64,000 nt of DNA from Clostridia bacterium (GTDB lineage: Bacteria > Bacillota > Clostridia > Oscillospirales > Acutalibacteraceae): the NCBI GenBank assembly GCA_017522225.1, contig JAFWZR010000012.1, forward strand, positions 1 through 64,000, read 5' to 3'. The notes below the pieces were generated by a model, which saw only the letters and a list, made by a program, of their open reading frames with translations, was not told the DNA's origin and made no database searches. This document shows positions 16,706 to 25,708 of the stretch, one piece after another (within the stretch, counting starts at the first letter, position 1; each line of letters opens with the position of its first letter). Made by a program: the position numbers and the translations under genes.

Positions 16706-18082
16706 ATGGCAAAAAACAGATACAGTATGGATATGACAATGGGAAGACTGTTCCCTAAAATCGTAAGCTTTGCAATCCCGCTTATGCTCACGGGACTTTT
16801 GCAGCTTGTCTACAATGCCGCCGACGTTATGGTTGTCGGCAGATTTGCGGGCAGTATTTCACTTGCAGCGGTAGGTGCAACCGCAAGTCTTGTGCACCTC
16901 ACCCTTAACATTTTTCTTGGTCTTGCGACAGGCTCCGGCGTTGTTGCCGCAAAGCATATCGGCGCAGGTGACGGTGCCTCCGTTCACCGCACGGTACACA
17001 GCTCAATGCTTCTTGCAGTTATCAGCGGTATCGCAATTGCAGTTGTCGGTTTTCTTATGACTCCCACAGCACTAAGACTTATGAAGATACCCGATGAGGT
17101 TTTCCCCCTATCCGTTATATATCTGCGTATATTCTTCCTCGGTGCTCCCGCAAGTATGGTTTACAACTTCGGTGCTGCAATGCTGCGTGCTACAGGAGAC
17201 AGTAAGCGTCCCCTTTATATTCTGACTGTTTCGGGCGTAGTAAATGTCGTATTAAACCTTATTTTTGTTATTGTTTTTAACATGGATGTTGCCGGTGTTG
17301 CATTTGCAACGATTATTTCGCAGTTTATTTCAGCAGTTTTCATTACATATATCCTTCTGAATGCAAACAGTGAAATCCGTCTTTCTGTAACGAAAATGAA
17401 ATTTTATAAAGACGAATTCCGCGATATTATAAAAATAGGCATACCTATGGGTATTCAGGCATCAATGTTTTCTTTGTCGAATGTTATTATCCAGTCTTCG
17501 ATAAACAGCTTCGGTGCGGCTGCAATTGCGGGTAACACTGCTGCAAGTAATATCGACAGTGTTCTGCACATCTGCTGTAATGCCGTTTCACAGACAGCAA
17601 CAACCTTCACCTCGCAGAATTACGGTGCCGGTCTTTATAAAAGAATACGAAGCATATACTTTAACTGCCTTGGGTTTACAGTTATTATTTCAGGAATATG
17701 CTGTGCATTTCTTCTTGCTTTCGGAGCTCAGGTGCTTGGCATCTTCTCCACAGATGCACAGGTTATCGAAATGGGTCTTATCAGAGTAAGACTTTTTGCC
17801 GTCACCTATATCCTCAACAGTATTTCTGACCTTACAACAGGTCAGATGCGCGGTCTCGGTAAGTCAGTAACACCGATGTTCGTCACTATGGCAGGTGTAT
17901 GCGGACTGCGTGTTGTATGGGTGTTTACCATTTTCCAGTGGTACCGTTCAATGGAGATGCTCTATATTTCCTACCCCGTATCGTGGGGCGTAACCGGTAC
18001 AGTTTTATTGGTGATGTATATCGTTTCTTTCCGCAGAATCTTAAAAAGGAGTAAGACAGATGAAGCTACTTGCATTGGGTGA
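16706..18082 (+). CDS. MATE-family efflux transporter
   Basis: 458 residues, 12 hydrophobic helices in two repeated halves, as in Na+- or H+-driven multidrug exporters (NorM/DinF group). Typical segments are PLMLTGLLQLVYNAADVMVVGRF and RATGDSKRPLY. The ATG at 16706 with AAAGTGG upstream is chosen over a TTG two codons earlier. The 3' end overlaps the next gene by 23 bp, showing translational coupling. Substrate unknown. Confidence 0.93.
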   Translation: MAKNRYSMDMTMGRLFPKIVSFAIPLMLTGLLQLVYNAADVMVVGRFAGSISLAAVGATASLVHLTLNIFLGLATGSGVVAAKHIGAGDGASVHRTVHSSMLLAVISGIAIAVVGFLMTPTALRLMKIPDEVFPLSVIYLRIFFLGAPASMVYNFGAAMLRATGDSKRPLYILTVSGVVNVVLNLIFVIVFNMDVAGVAFATIISQFISAVFITYILLNANSEIRLSVTKMKFYKDEFRDIIKIGIPMGIQASMFSLSNVIIQSSINSFGAAAIAGNTAASNIDSVLHICCNAVSQTATTFTSQNYGAGLYKRIRSIYFNCLGFTVIISGICCAFLLAFGAQVLGIFSTDAQVIEMGLIRVRLFAVTYILNSISDLTTGQMRGLGKSVTPMFVTMAGVCGLRVVWVFTIFQWYRSMEMLYISYPVSWGVTGTVLLVMYIVSFRRILKRSKTDEATCIG

Positions 18083-18833
18083 TATTGTCGGTAACAGCGG
18101 CTGCGAATTTGTCCGCAAAATGCTTCCCGGCATAAAAAAGCTTTATAACATTGACATCTGCATTGCAAACGGGGAAAACTCGGCAACAGGTAACGGCATT
18201 CTGCCTTATTCCGCTGACCACCTTTTTGCAAGCGGTGTTGACTTTATAACAACAGGCAATCATGTTTTCAGAAGAAGTGAAATTCACGATTACCTCGATT
18301 CACGCAACGATATTATACGCCCGTATAATATGCACAAAAGTGTACCCGGCCGTGGTGTTGGTGTGATCGACATGATGTCGTATAAAATAGGTATCATCAA
18401 TCTTATTGGTACGGCTTACCAGAATGCAAACTACGCAAATCCGTTTGATGCACTTGATAAGGCAATTGCTGAGCTTAAGGATTGCCAGGTAAAAATCGTC
18501 GATTTTCACGCAGAATCAACAGGAGAAAAACGGGCATTGGGTATCTATGCCGACTCAAGAGTTTCCGTTCTTTTCGGAACACATACACACGTACAGACCG
18601 CCGATGCGCAGATTCTTACCGGAGGTACAGGCTACATAACCGACCTTGGAATGTGCGGTTCTGCCGACTCTGTACTCGGCGTTGAAAGTGAGTGCGTAAT
18701 AAAAGCGCTCAAAACAGGTCTTCCCACAAGATTCAAGACAGCAGATAAAAACATAAAGCTTGACGGCTGTATATTTGAAATCAACGAAAAAACAGGTCTC
18801 TGCATTTCTGCTGAGCCAGTGTCAATAAAGTAA
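18060..18833 (+). CDS. YmdB-like metallophosphoesterase (TIGR00282 family)
   Basis: 257 residues, full length. Metal-binding motifs: GDIVG at the start, ANGEN near residue 40, TTGNHVF near 65, FHAES near 150 and GTHTHVQT near 175. Family members hydrolyse 2',3'-cyclic nucleotides and in Bacillus influence motility and biofilm. AGGAG lies 8 nt before the ATG, inside the MATE reading frame (23-bp overlap). Confidence 0.92.
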   Translation: MKLLALGDIVGNSGCEFVRKMLPGIKKLYNIDICIANGENSATGNGILPYSADHLFASGVDFITTGNHVFRRSEIHDYLDSRNDIIRPYNMHKSVPGRGVGVIDMMSYKIGIINLIGTAYQNANYANPFDALDKAIAELKDCQVKIVDFHAESTGEKRALGIYADSRVSVLFGTHTHVQTADAQILTGGTGYITDLGMCGSADSVLGVESECVIKALKTGLPTRFKTADKNIKLDGCIFEINEKTGLCISAEPVSIK

Positions 18834-18846
18834 ACGGGGTGAAGGA

Positions 18847-20409
18847 ATGAAAATTAAAAAGCTAATCGCATCACTTTTGTGTGCCGTTCTGCTTATCACC
18901 GGCTTTGCAGGATGCAATGTAACAGATAAAGTTAAAAACACAATAAGCGACATACAGAAAACTGAACCCGACCCAGGTATTGACGAAATCAGCTATACTC
19001 TCCCCTATCTTCGTACAGACTCACTGCATCCGTATGAATGCCAGACTGAGACAAACAGAAACATTTCCTCTCTTGTTTATGACTCTCTTGTAAATGTGGA
19101 TAACCATTTCCGTGCCGTTATGGTGATCGCGGACAGCTATAACACAGACGGTAAAAAGCTTACCGTTAACATCAAATCGGGCATCACCTTTTCTGATGGG
19201 TCTGCACTGACTGCCGAGGATGTTGTTTATTCCTTTGCTGCTGCAAAGAAAAACAATTACTATTCGGCTTATCTTAAGAATATTTCTGAAGCTGATGCAT
19301 CGGGAAGCACTACTGTTATTTTTGAGCTCAGAAGTGAGAATGAATATGAAATCAACAATCTTATTTTCCCGATAATAAAAAAGGCAAGTGACAGGGATTC
19401 GGACAGCTCCGACAATTATTCGGCAGATATACCGCTTGGAAGCGGCCGTTACAGTGTAAAGGAAGAAAACAGTCAGAAGACCCTTACCGTAAATAAATCC
19501 CGTCTTGGCGGATATCATCCGAAATACAACAATATCGGCCTTAAGGACATAACCGAGGTTGCATCAATTCCGAATCTTTTCTCTCTTGGTGAAATTGATT
19601 TTTACACAGAGAGCTTTTCGGACGGTCTTTACAAGCGCTTTACAGGTGAAAGCGGTGAATTTGAAACAACCAACTTTACATACCTCGGAATAAACACCAA
19701 CACTAAGGTGCTTAATGAAAGCTATGTGCGACGTGCAATTGCGTTGCTGATTAACCGACCTGACCTTGCCAATGTAAGCTTTGCAGGCTTCGGAACAGCA
19801 ACACAGACTCCATTCCATCCGTCTTTCCACGGTCTTGAAGGCTGCACACTTCCGCCGATTAAGTTTGATAAAAACTCTGCCATCGGCCTGCTTGAGGATG
19901 CAGGTTACGATATAGTGAGTGAACTCGGAATCAGATATTCTCCCGAAAAAGGCAAGCTCGAGTTAAGACTGCTTGTGAATAAAGACAACAGCTTCAAGCT
20001 TGCAATGGCAAGAAACATTCAGCAGGCACTTGCTCTTGCTGACATCCGTGTGGTGCTCAAGGAATACAGCTATTCAAAATACATCTCGGCAGTAGAGTCC
20101 GGTGCATACGACCTTTACATCGGTGAGGGTAAGCTTTCTAACAGCTTTGACCTGAATGTATTCTTCGCTGAAAACGGTGTGCTCGGTTACGGAATAGATG
20201 CAGAAGGACCGTCTGCCAATGCATACAGAGATCTCAGAAACGGTGATAAAACTATGCAGGAATTCCTTGACACCTTCGCAGACGATCTGCCCTTTATCCC
20301 CCTTGCATATCGCAGAGGTCTTACCGTACGAAGCGAGAAAATCAAAATAAAGAACACAACAATTATCAACGATTATTTCTTTAACATTGACGAATGGACG
20401 GTTGAATAA
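18847..20409 (+). CDS. Peptide/nickel-type ABC substrate-binding lipoprotein
   Basis: 520 residues. Lipobox LLITGFAGC near residue 23. The body matches the family 5 solute-binding fold of OppA/DppA: FSDGSALTAEDVVYSF, RRAIALLINRPDLANVSFAGFGTATQTPF. No permease or ATPase genes are adjacent; it sits 13 nt after the ymdB-like gene and its stop overlaps the recG start. It may work with a transporter elsewhere or have a non-transport role. Confidence 0.9.
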   Translation: MKIKKLIASLLCAVLLITGFAGCNVTDKVKNTISDIQKTEPDPGIDEISYTLPYLRTDSLHPYECQTETNRNISSLVYDSLVNVDNHFRAVMVIADSYNTDGKKLTVNIKSGITFSDGSALTAEDVVYSFAAAKKNNYYSAYLKNISEADASGSTTVIFELRSENEYEINNLIFPIIKKASDRDSDSSDNYSADIPLGSGRYSVKEENSQKTLTVNKSRLGGYHPKYNNIGLKDITEVASIPNLFSLGEIDFYTESFSDGLYKRFTGESGEFETTNFTYLGINTNTKVLNESYVRRAIALLINRPDLANVSFAGFGTATQTPFHPSFHGLEGCTLPPIKFDKNSAIGLLEDAGYDIVSELGIRYSPEKGKLELRLLVNKDNSFKLAMARNIQQALALADIRVVLKEYSYSKYISAVESGAYDLYIGEGKLSNSFDLNVFFAENGVLGYGIDAEGPSANAYRDLRNGDKTMQEFLDTFADDLPFIPLAYRRGLTVRSEKIKIKNTTIINDYFFNIDEWTVE

Positions 20410-22436
20410 TGGATATTAACACCAATATTCAATATCTTAAAGGTGTCGGTGAAAAAAGGGCTAAAATACTCAACAAGCTCGATATTTTCACCGTCGGTGA
20501 CCTTTTGCGCTTTTATCCGCGTAGTTATATGGATTGGAGTAAGGTCACAACCATAACAGCGGCACCGTTTGACAGTAACTGCTGTATAAGAGCAGTTGTC
20601 AATCACAAGCCGAAGGGTGCCAAGGTGCGCAAGGGAATGACAATTTATAAAACCGTTGCAACCGACGGTGAAGCACTGATAGATATTACGATATTCAACA
20701 ATAAGTATGCCGCAGAGTCGCTTGAAGCGGGTGAAGAATATCTTTTTTATGGCAAGGTTGGCGGTAACTTCCGCCGCCGTGAGATGACTTCACCTTTGAT
20801 AGCACCTGTTGAAAACGGGCTGCGAATCCGTCCTGTTTATCACCAGAGTGCGGGCATTAACTCCAAGGCTATCGAAAAGCTTGTGAGTCAGGCTTATGAG
20901 GTCAGAAAGGATTATTTTGTTGACTGTATTCCTCAGCCGCTCAGGGACAAGCTCTGCCTTATGGAGGTTAACAGAGCGATTTACGAGCTTCACTTCCCGA
21001 CAAGTGAGGATATGGTTGCAGAAGCCAGACGCAGACTGATTTTTGAAGAGCTTTTTATCTTCCAGTTAGGTCTTATGAAGCTCAAGGGTAACCGTAAGAA
21101 AAGCACTCCCGTATGTATCGAAAAAGATTTCACTGACGAATTTCTTGCTTCTCTTCCGTTTACGCTTACGGGTGCACAAAGCCGTGCCGTCGGAGAAAGC
21201 ATCGGACAGATGACAAAGCAATTCACAATGAACAGACTGCTTCAGGGCGATGTCGGTTCAGGTAAAACCGCAGTTGCTGCTGCACTGATTTATACTGTTG
21301 TGAAAAACGGATACCAGTGTGCTTTTATGGCTCCTACAGAAATTCTTGCGCAACAGCACTACAAAACCTGTCTTAATTTTTTCAAAAATACAGATATAAA
21401 TGTTTCACTACTTACAGGTTCGGTTACTGCCGCAAAAAAGCGTGAAATCAAGGCGAATTTAAAAAGCGGAGAAACACAGCTTATCGTCGGTACACACGCG
21501 CTGATTCAGGATGATGTCGAATTTGATAATCTCGGTCTTGTTATCACGGACGAGCAGCACCGTTTCGGTGTAAAGCACAGAGGTGCTCTGAGCAGTAAAG
21601 GCAACCGACCGCACACGCTCGTTATGTCTGCAACTCCCATTCCCCGTACATTGGCGCTTATGCTTTACGGTGACCTTGATGTTTCGATTCTTGACGAGCT
21701 TCCGCCCGGCAGACAGCCGATTGAAACATATGCAATTGATACACAGAAGCGACACAGAGCTTTTAATTATGTCAAAAAGCATCTTGACGAAGGGCGGCAG
21801 GGATACATCGTCTGTCCGCTTGTCGAGGAGGGTGAAACCGACCTTGCAGCGGCACAGGAATATTCCGAAAACATTTCACGCGGATTTTTCAGCGGTTATA
21901 CAGTAGGTCTTCTTCACGGAAAAATGAAGCCTAAGGAAAAAGAAGAGGTTATGGCGCGTTTTGTTTCAGGTGAAATCAAGCTGCTTGTTTCAACAACAGT
22001 TATTGAAGTAGGTGTCGATGTACCAAACTCCGTTATTATGGTTATAGAAAATGCTGAGCGCTTCGGACTATCACAGCTTCATCAGCTCAGAGGCAGAATC
22101 GGCCGAGGTCAGCATAAATCCACTTGTATACTCATCACAGATGCACAGAATGATGCGGCAAAAAAGCGTATGAAGATTATGACAAGTACGACTGACGGTT
22201 TTAAGATAGCCGACGAAGACCTCAAAATGCGTGGTCCCGGCGATTTTTTCGGTTCGCGTCAGCACGGTCTGCCCGAAATGAAGATAGCAATGCTTACGGA
22301 TACGGCACTCCTGAACGAAGCCAACAGATTTGCCCGTGAGATTATTATTGACGACCCTGATTTTATAAAGGAAGAAAACAAAAATCTGCGTGAAGGTATT
22401 GCTCATCTGTTCTCGGGCAAATATGTAATGAATTAA
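20409..22436 (+). CDS. recG: ATP-dependent DNA helicase RecG
   Basis: 675 residues, usual length. N-terminal wedge/OB region (residues ~1-150), then the helicase core: Walker A GDVGSGKTAVA, DEQH box, motif III SATPIPRTLAL and motif VI QLRGRIGRG. It unwinds Holliday junctions and stalled forks. The ATG overlaps the preceding stop by one base (TAATG), with no strong ribosome site of its own, so it relies on coupling. Last gene of the operon; a strong terminator follows directly. Confidence 0.97.
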   Translation: MDINTNIQYLKGVGEKRAKILNKLDIFTVGDLLRFYPRSYMDWSKVTTITAAPFDSNCCIRAVVNHKPKGAKVRKGMTIYKTVATDGEALIDITIFNNKYAAESLEAGEEYLFYGKVGGNFRRREMTSPLIAPVENGLRIRPVYHQSAGINSKAIEKLVSQAYEVRKDYFVDCIPQPLRDKLCLMEVNRAIYELHFPTSEDMVAEARRRLIFEELFIFQLGLMKLKGNRKKSTPVCIEKDFTDEFLASLPFTLTGAQSRAVGESIGQMTKQFTMNRLLQGDVGSGKTAVAAALIYTVVKNGYQCAFMAPTEILAQQHYKTCLNFFKNTDINVSLLTGSVTAAKKREIKANLKSGETQLIVGTHALIQDDVEFDNLGLVITDEQHRFGVKHRGALSSKGNRPHTLVMSATPIPRTLALMLYGDLDVSILDELPPGRQPIETYAIDTQKRHRAFNYVKKHLDEGRQGYIVCPLVEEGETDLAAAQEYSENISRGFFSGYTVGLLHGKMKPKEKEEVMARFVSGEIKLLVSTTVIEVGVDVPNSVIMVIENAERFGLSQLHQLRGRIGRGQHKSTCILITDAQNDAAKKRMKIMTSTTDGFKIADEDLKMRGPGDFFGSRQHGLPEMKIAMLTDTALLNEANRFAREIIIDDPDFIKEENKNLREGIAHLFSGKYVMN

Positions 22437-22486
22437 AATAAGCAAGTCGATTTAACAAAATGTTCATATCGGCTTGCTTATTTTTT
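22437..22486 (+). terminator. Terminator of the recG operon
   Basis: 15-bp stem (22437-22451 with 22468-22482, one G-T type mismatch) followed by TTTTTT. Confidence 0.88.
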
Positions 22487-22496
22487 AATATAACAG

Positions 22497-22505
22497 TGTT
22501 ATAAT
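22497..22505 (+). promoter_or_regulatory. Extended -10 promoter of candidate small RNA
   Basis: TGTTATAAT fits the extended -10 form TGnTATAAT. No good -35 lies 16-18 bp upstream, which extended -10 promoters can tolerate. Confidence 0.4.
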
Positions 22506-22510
22506 CTGCT

Positions 22511-22599
22511 TGTAGTCAGATATAGATGCTAGTTTTTTTCATACCTCCCCTTTCTAACGGAAATGTCCGAAAAGGTTAACTCCTTTTTCGGGCATTTTT
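22511..22599 (+). ncRNA. Candidate ~90-nt small RNA of unknown family
   Basis: Between two terminators and ahead of the promoter of the next gene lies a segment with no open frame of note. It begins after an extended -10 box and ends in a strong hairpin (22561-22597) with a T-tail. The middle contains a single-stranded-looking pyrimidine stretch ACCTCCCCTTTC (22543-22554) that could pair with Shine-Dalgarno sequences. Transcription is inferred only. Confidence 0.35.
22561..22599 (+). terminator. Terminator of the candidate small RNA
   Basis: Stem AAATGTCCGAAAAGG (22561-22575) with 22582-22597, one bulge and one G-T pair, then T-rich DNA. Confidence 0.7.
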
Positions 22600-22690
22600 G
22601 TTTTTGCTGAATTTCGACAAAACAACACTTAAACAATCTCAAATTCATAAATTGTTGATTTTTTGTTTACAAACTATCCTTGCATTTGTA

Positions 22691-22719
22691 TTGACAAAAA
22701 AACGGCTTTGTGTGATAAT
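22691..22719 (+). promoter_or_regulatory. Promoter of acyl-CoA ligase gene
   Basis: TTGACA (22691-22696) and GATAAT (22714-22719), 17 bp apart. Confidence 0.75.
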
Positions 22720-22761
22720 TTTAACATAGTTTTGGTTCATAATGGATATGGAGGCGATTTT

Positions 22762-24486
22762 TTGAAAAACAATGAATATCCGCTTTACGAGGTTCAACCT
22801 TTCTCTTCAATCAAAGAAATGATGGAACTTGCAGTAAAGGATGCAGGAGACAAAATTGCATATAAGTACAAGGTCGGCGAAGAAATCCGCGAGGTAACAT
22901 TTGCAAAGTTCGTCGACACCGTCAATGCTCTCGGTGCATTTCTTAACGTTGAGGAGCTTTCTGACAAGCATATCGCTTGTATCGGCGGAAACTCTTATAA
23001 TTGGATTGTAGCGTATATGACTGCGTTACGCAGTAAGGGCGTATTTGTTCCTATTGATAAGGAGTTGCCCGAAAACGATATTATCAACGTCCTTAAGGAC
23101 AGCGAAACAAGTGTTGTTTTCTATGATGCCAAGTATGAAGAAATCTTCAGAAATCACCTTGATGAGCTTACAGACATCAAGTACTTTATCGGATTTGACA
23201 GACTTGACAACGAGGATAAATTCCGCTCGTTCCACTGGGCACTTGCAACCGGACAGACTCTTGACCCTGCCGCTTTCCTTGCAGAAGAGAGTGTACCCGA
23301 GGAGCTGAAGCTCCTTGTTTACACCTCCGGCACAACAGGTGCATCAAAGGGCGTTATGCTCTCTGAACACAATCTTGTTTCAAGCGTTTATTACGGTCTT
23401 ATGGTTTCGACGGTGTACGACACGGGACTTTCACTTCTCCCCTATCACCACACCTATGAGGCTGTAAGTGACATTCTTGTTTCTTTCCACCATCATTCAA
23501 CGCTTTGTATCAACGAAAGTCTTTCTGCGATTGTAAAGAATATGGTTATCTACAAGCCGTCATACGTTTACGTTGTTCCCGCAATTGCTGAAACTATCTA
23601 TAAGCGAATTATGCGAAACATCCGTAAGGAAGGTATGGAAGAGCAATTCTATGCGATGGTTGAAAAGAGCAACGAATTGCGTGCGCAGGGCATCGATAAA
23701 CGTCGCGATTATTTCGGATTCATTCACGAGACCTTCGGCGGCAAGCTCAAGAAAATTGTCTGCGGCGGTGCACCCATAAGACCTGAAGTGGCGAAGTTCT
23801 TTGACGATATCGGCTTTGATATCATCAACGGCTACGGTATTACCGAATGCTCTCCCCTTGTTTGTGCTAACCATGATATGTACAACGATTTCCGTACAGT
23901 AGGCATCAAGCTTCCGTGTATTGAGTGGCGCATTGACGAGCCGAACGAAGAAGGCATCGGTGAAATCTGTGTTAAGGGCGACATCGTAATGATCGGTTAC
24001 TATAAAAAGCCTGAGCTCACCGCTGAGGTACTCAAGGATGGTTGGTTCTACACAGGTGACTACGGTTACATCAACGAGAACGACCAACTTATAATCTCCG
24101 GCAGAAAGAAAAATGTTATCGTCCTCAACAATGGTAAGAATGTGTATCCCGAAGAAATCGAGGAATATATCAAGGACATCGATTATGTGAACGAGGTTGT
24201 TGTAAGCGGTGAAAAGGATGATAACGGTAACGAAAGCTCACTTACCGCTGAAGTTTTCCTTGAGGAAAAGAAAACACCTGCCGAGGTGCTTAAAAATATT
24301 AAGGCTGCTTGTGTTGAGCTGCCAATCTACAAGCAGATTTCCAAGGTTGTTATCCGTGACAGCGAATTCCCGAAAACAAGCTCAAACAAAATTAAGCGTT
24401 TCTTAAAAGAAACAACGGAAAGCGTAAAGGATACGGTTGCGGAAAAGCTCAACGAGTACAAGAATTCAAACAATACAGAGCAATAA
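22762..24486 (+). CDS. AMP-forming long-chain acyl-CoA synthetase-like enzyme
   Basis: 574 residues from a TTG at 22762, chosen because GGAGG lies 7 nt upstream; an in-frame ATG at 22663 precedes the promoter and is rejected. Motifs of the adenylate-forming superfamily: P-loop YTSGTTGASKG, YGITECSPLV, GWFYTGDYG and SGRKKNVIVLNNGKNVYPEE. It activates a fatty or other carboxylic acid to the acyl-CoA via an acyl-adenylate. The C-terminal lysine-rich tail (KLNEYKNSNN) is not part of the core. Stand-alone gene. Confidence 0.92.
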   Translation: MKNNEYPLYEVQPFSSIKEMMELAVKDAGDKIAYKYKVGEEIREVTFAKFVDTVNALGAFLNVEELSDKHIACIGGNSYNWIVAYMTALRSKGVFVPIDKELPENDIINVLKDSETSVVFYDAKYEEIFRNHLDELTDIKYFIGFDRLDNEDKFRSFHWALATGQTLDPAAFLAEESVPEELKLLVYTSGTTGASKGVMLSEHNLVSSVYYGLMVSTVYDTGLSLLPYHHTYEAVSDILVSFHHHSTLCINESLSAIVKNMVIYKPSYVYVVPAIAETIYKRIMRNIRKEGMEEQFYAMVEKSNELRAQGIDKRRDYFGFIHETFGGKLKKIVCGGAPIRPEVAKFFDDIGFDIINGYGITECSPLVCANHDMYNDFRTVGIKLPCIEWRIDEPNEEGIGEICVKGDIVMIGYYKKPELTAEVLKDGWFYTGDYGYINENDQLIISGRKKNVIVLNNGKNVYPEEIEEYIKDIDYVNEVVVSGEKDDNGNESSLTAEVFLEEKKTPAEVLKNIKAACVELPIYKQISKVVIRDSEFPKTSSNKIKRFLKETTESVKDTVAEKLNEYKNSNNTEQ

Positions 24487-24489
24487 AAA

Positions 24490-24517
24490 AAACGGTCGGT
24501 TTAACAACCGACCGTTT
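24490..24517. terminator. Bidirectional terminator between ligase and BMP genes
   Basis: 12-bp perfect stem AAACGGTCGGTT / AACCGACCGTTT with TAAC loop. T-run on the plus side and TTTTTT on the minus side. Confidence 0.9.
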
Positions 24518-24530
24518 AATATTTTTTTGA

Positions 24531-25556
24531 TTATTTCACGATTGTAACATTTTCAAACGGAGTATCAACGCTGATTGTGAATGTGAGTGAACCGTCAGCA
24601 ATTGCCTGTGCTGCAGAATCAACTGCTGCCTGTGAGCCTTCTGCTGCATTATCCTCGTTGATGTCTGAAAGGTATGTAGCACCTGTTGCATAGCCACCTG
24701 TAAACTCTGCAGGTTCCTTATCGTCAACGATAGCCTTGATTGCATCGATGTAGAACTGTGTGAAGTTGTAAACAGGAGCGCAAAGATATGTTTCAGCATC
24801 CTTATATGTCTCTGAGCCGAAGCCGCAGAAGAAAATCTTACCGTCTGTGCATGCTGTTGAGATTGCTTCATCCTCATAGTCAGATGCAATTACAACTGCG
24901 CCGTTCTTGATAAGCGTTGCAACACCTGCTGCAGCGTCTGTACCGATTACTGCAGAAACAGCAGCTTCTGCATTAACAGACTTAACACCCATTGCAAAAG
25001 CGTTGAGGCTTGAGAGGTCTGCGTCACTCTTTGCAAGGTAGCCGAGTGTCGGAACCTTAAGCTCAGCTGCCTTAAGACCCGCAACGATACCTGCAAGGTA
25101 GCTTGTGCCTGTGATGTTTACATTATAACCGTAAATATTCTGGCCGTCATTCTCTGCACCGAAAACAAGGAACTTTACACTTTCGTTATCAGCTGCCATC
25201 TTTTCAACATCATCAAGAAAAGCTGCGTCTGAGCAGATCAAAAGATTACATTCATAGTTAAGAAGTGACTGGATACCGTCAGCTGCAGCCTCAGCATTGT
25301 TCGGGTCAATGTTTTCTGCATATCTGAACTTATCGTCATTGATACCATAACCTACGCTCTGAAGTTCATTGATAGCTGTCATGGTTGCACCTGACATACC
25401 TGTTGATGAATCCTTAGCACCGCTGAGAAGTACACCGATTTTAATGTTATCGTTTGTGATATCTGTATCAGTACCTTCAGTAAATGAGCAAGAAGCAAGG
25501 CTCATAAGCATAACAACTGCAAGTACAACAGCAAAAACTCTCTTAAACTTTTTCAT
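24531..25556 (-). CDS. BMP-family (PnrA-like) solute-binding lipoprotein
   Basis: 341 residues from the ATG at 25556 (AGGAGG 8 nt upstream); an earlier in-frame ATG is rejected as it lies in the promoter region. Lipobox LMSLASC near residue 24. The fold resembles the basic membrane protein/nucleoside-binding family: IKIGVLLSGAKDSSTGMSGA start, GTSYLAGIVAGL in the middle, GYATGATYLSDI near the end. Family members bind purine nucleosides for ABC uptake. No permease genes are adjacent. Confidence 0.85.
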   Translation of the reverse strand: MKKFKRVFAVVLAVVMLMSLASCSFTEGTDTDITNDNIKIGVLLSGAKDSSTGMSGATMTAINELQSVGYGINDDKFRYAENIDPNNAEAAADGIQSLLNYECNLLICSDAAFLDDVEKMAADNESVKFLVFGAENDGQNIYGYNVNITGTSYLAGIVAGLKAAELKVPTLGYLAKSDADLSSLNAFAMGVKSVNAEAAVSAVIGTDAAAGVATLIKNGAVVIASDYEDEAISTACTDGKIFFCGFGSETYKDAETYLCAPVYNFTQFYIDAIKAIVDDKEPAEFTGGYATGATYLSDINEDNAAEGSQAAVDSAAQAIADGSLTFTISVDTPFENVTIVK

Positions 25557-25591
25557 TGTATAGGCCTCCTTGACCACAATATTATGAAACA

Positions 25592-25620
25592 ATTATAAAG
25601 TATTTTAAAAGGAAAATCAA
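25592..25620 (-). promoter_or_regulatory. Promoter of BMP lipoprotein gene
   Basis: TTGATT (25620-25615) and TATAAT (25597-25592), 17 bp spacing on the minus strand. Confidence 0.75.
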
Positions 25621-25660
25621 GGCATTTTTAAAAATAGAGCAAAAGAAGAACGATTTTTAT

Positions 25661-25688
25661 TTGCAATTGGCAAAATATGTGATAAAAT
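25661..25688 (+). promoter_or_regulatory. Promoter of LCAT-like lipase gene
   Basis: TTGCAA (25661-25666) and TAAAAT (25683-25688), 16 bp apart. Confidence 0.65.
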
Positions 25689-25708
25689 TGCAGTAAGGAG
25701 TTGATTTT

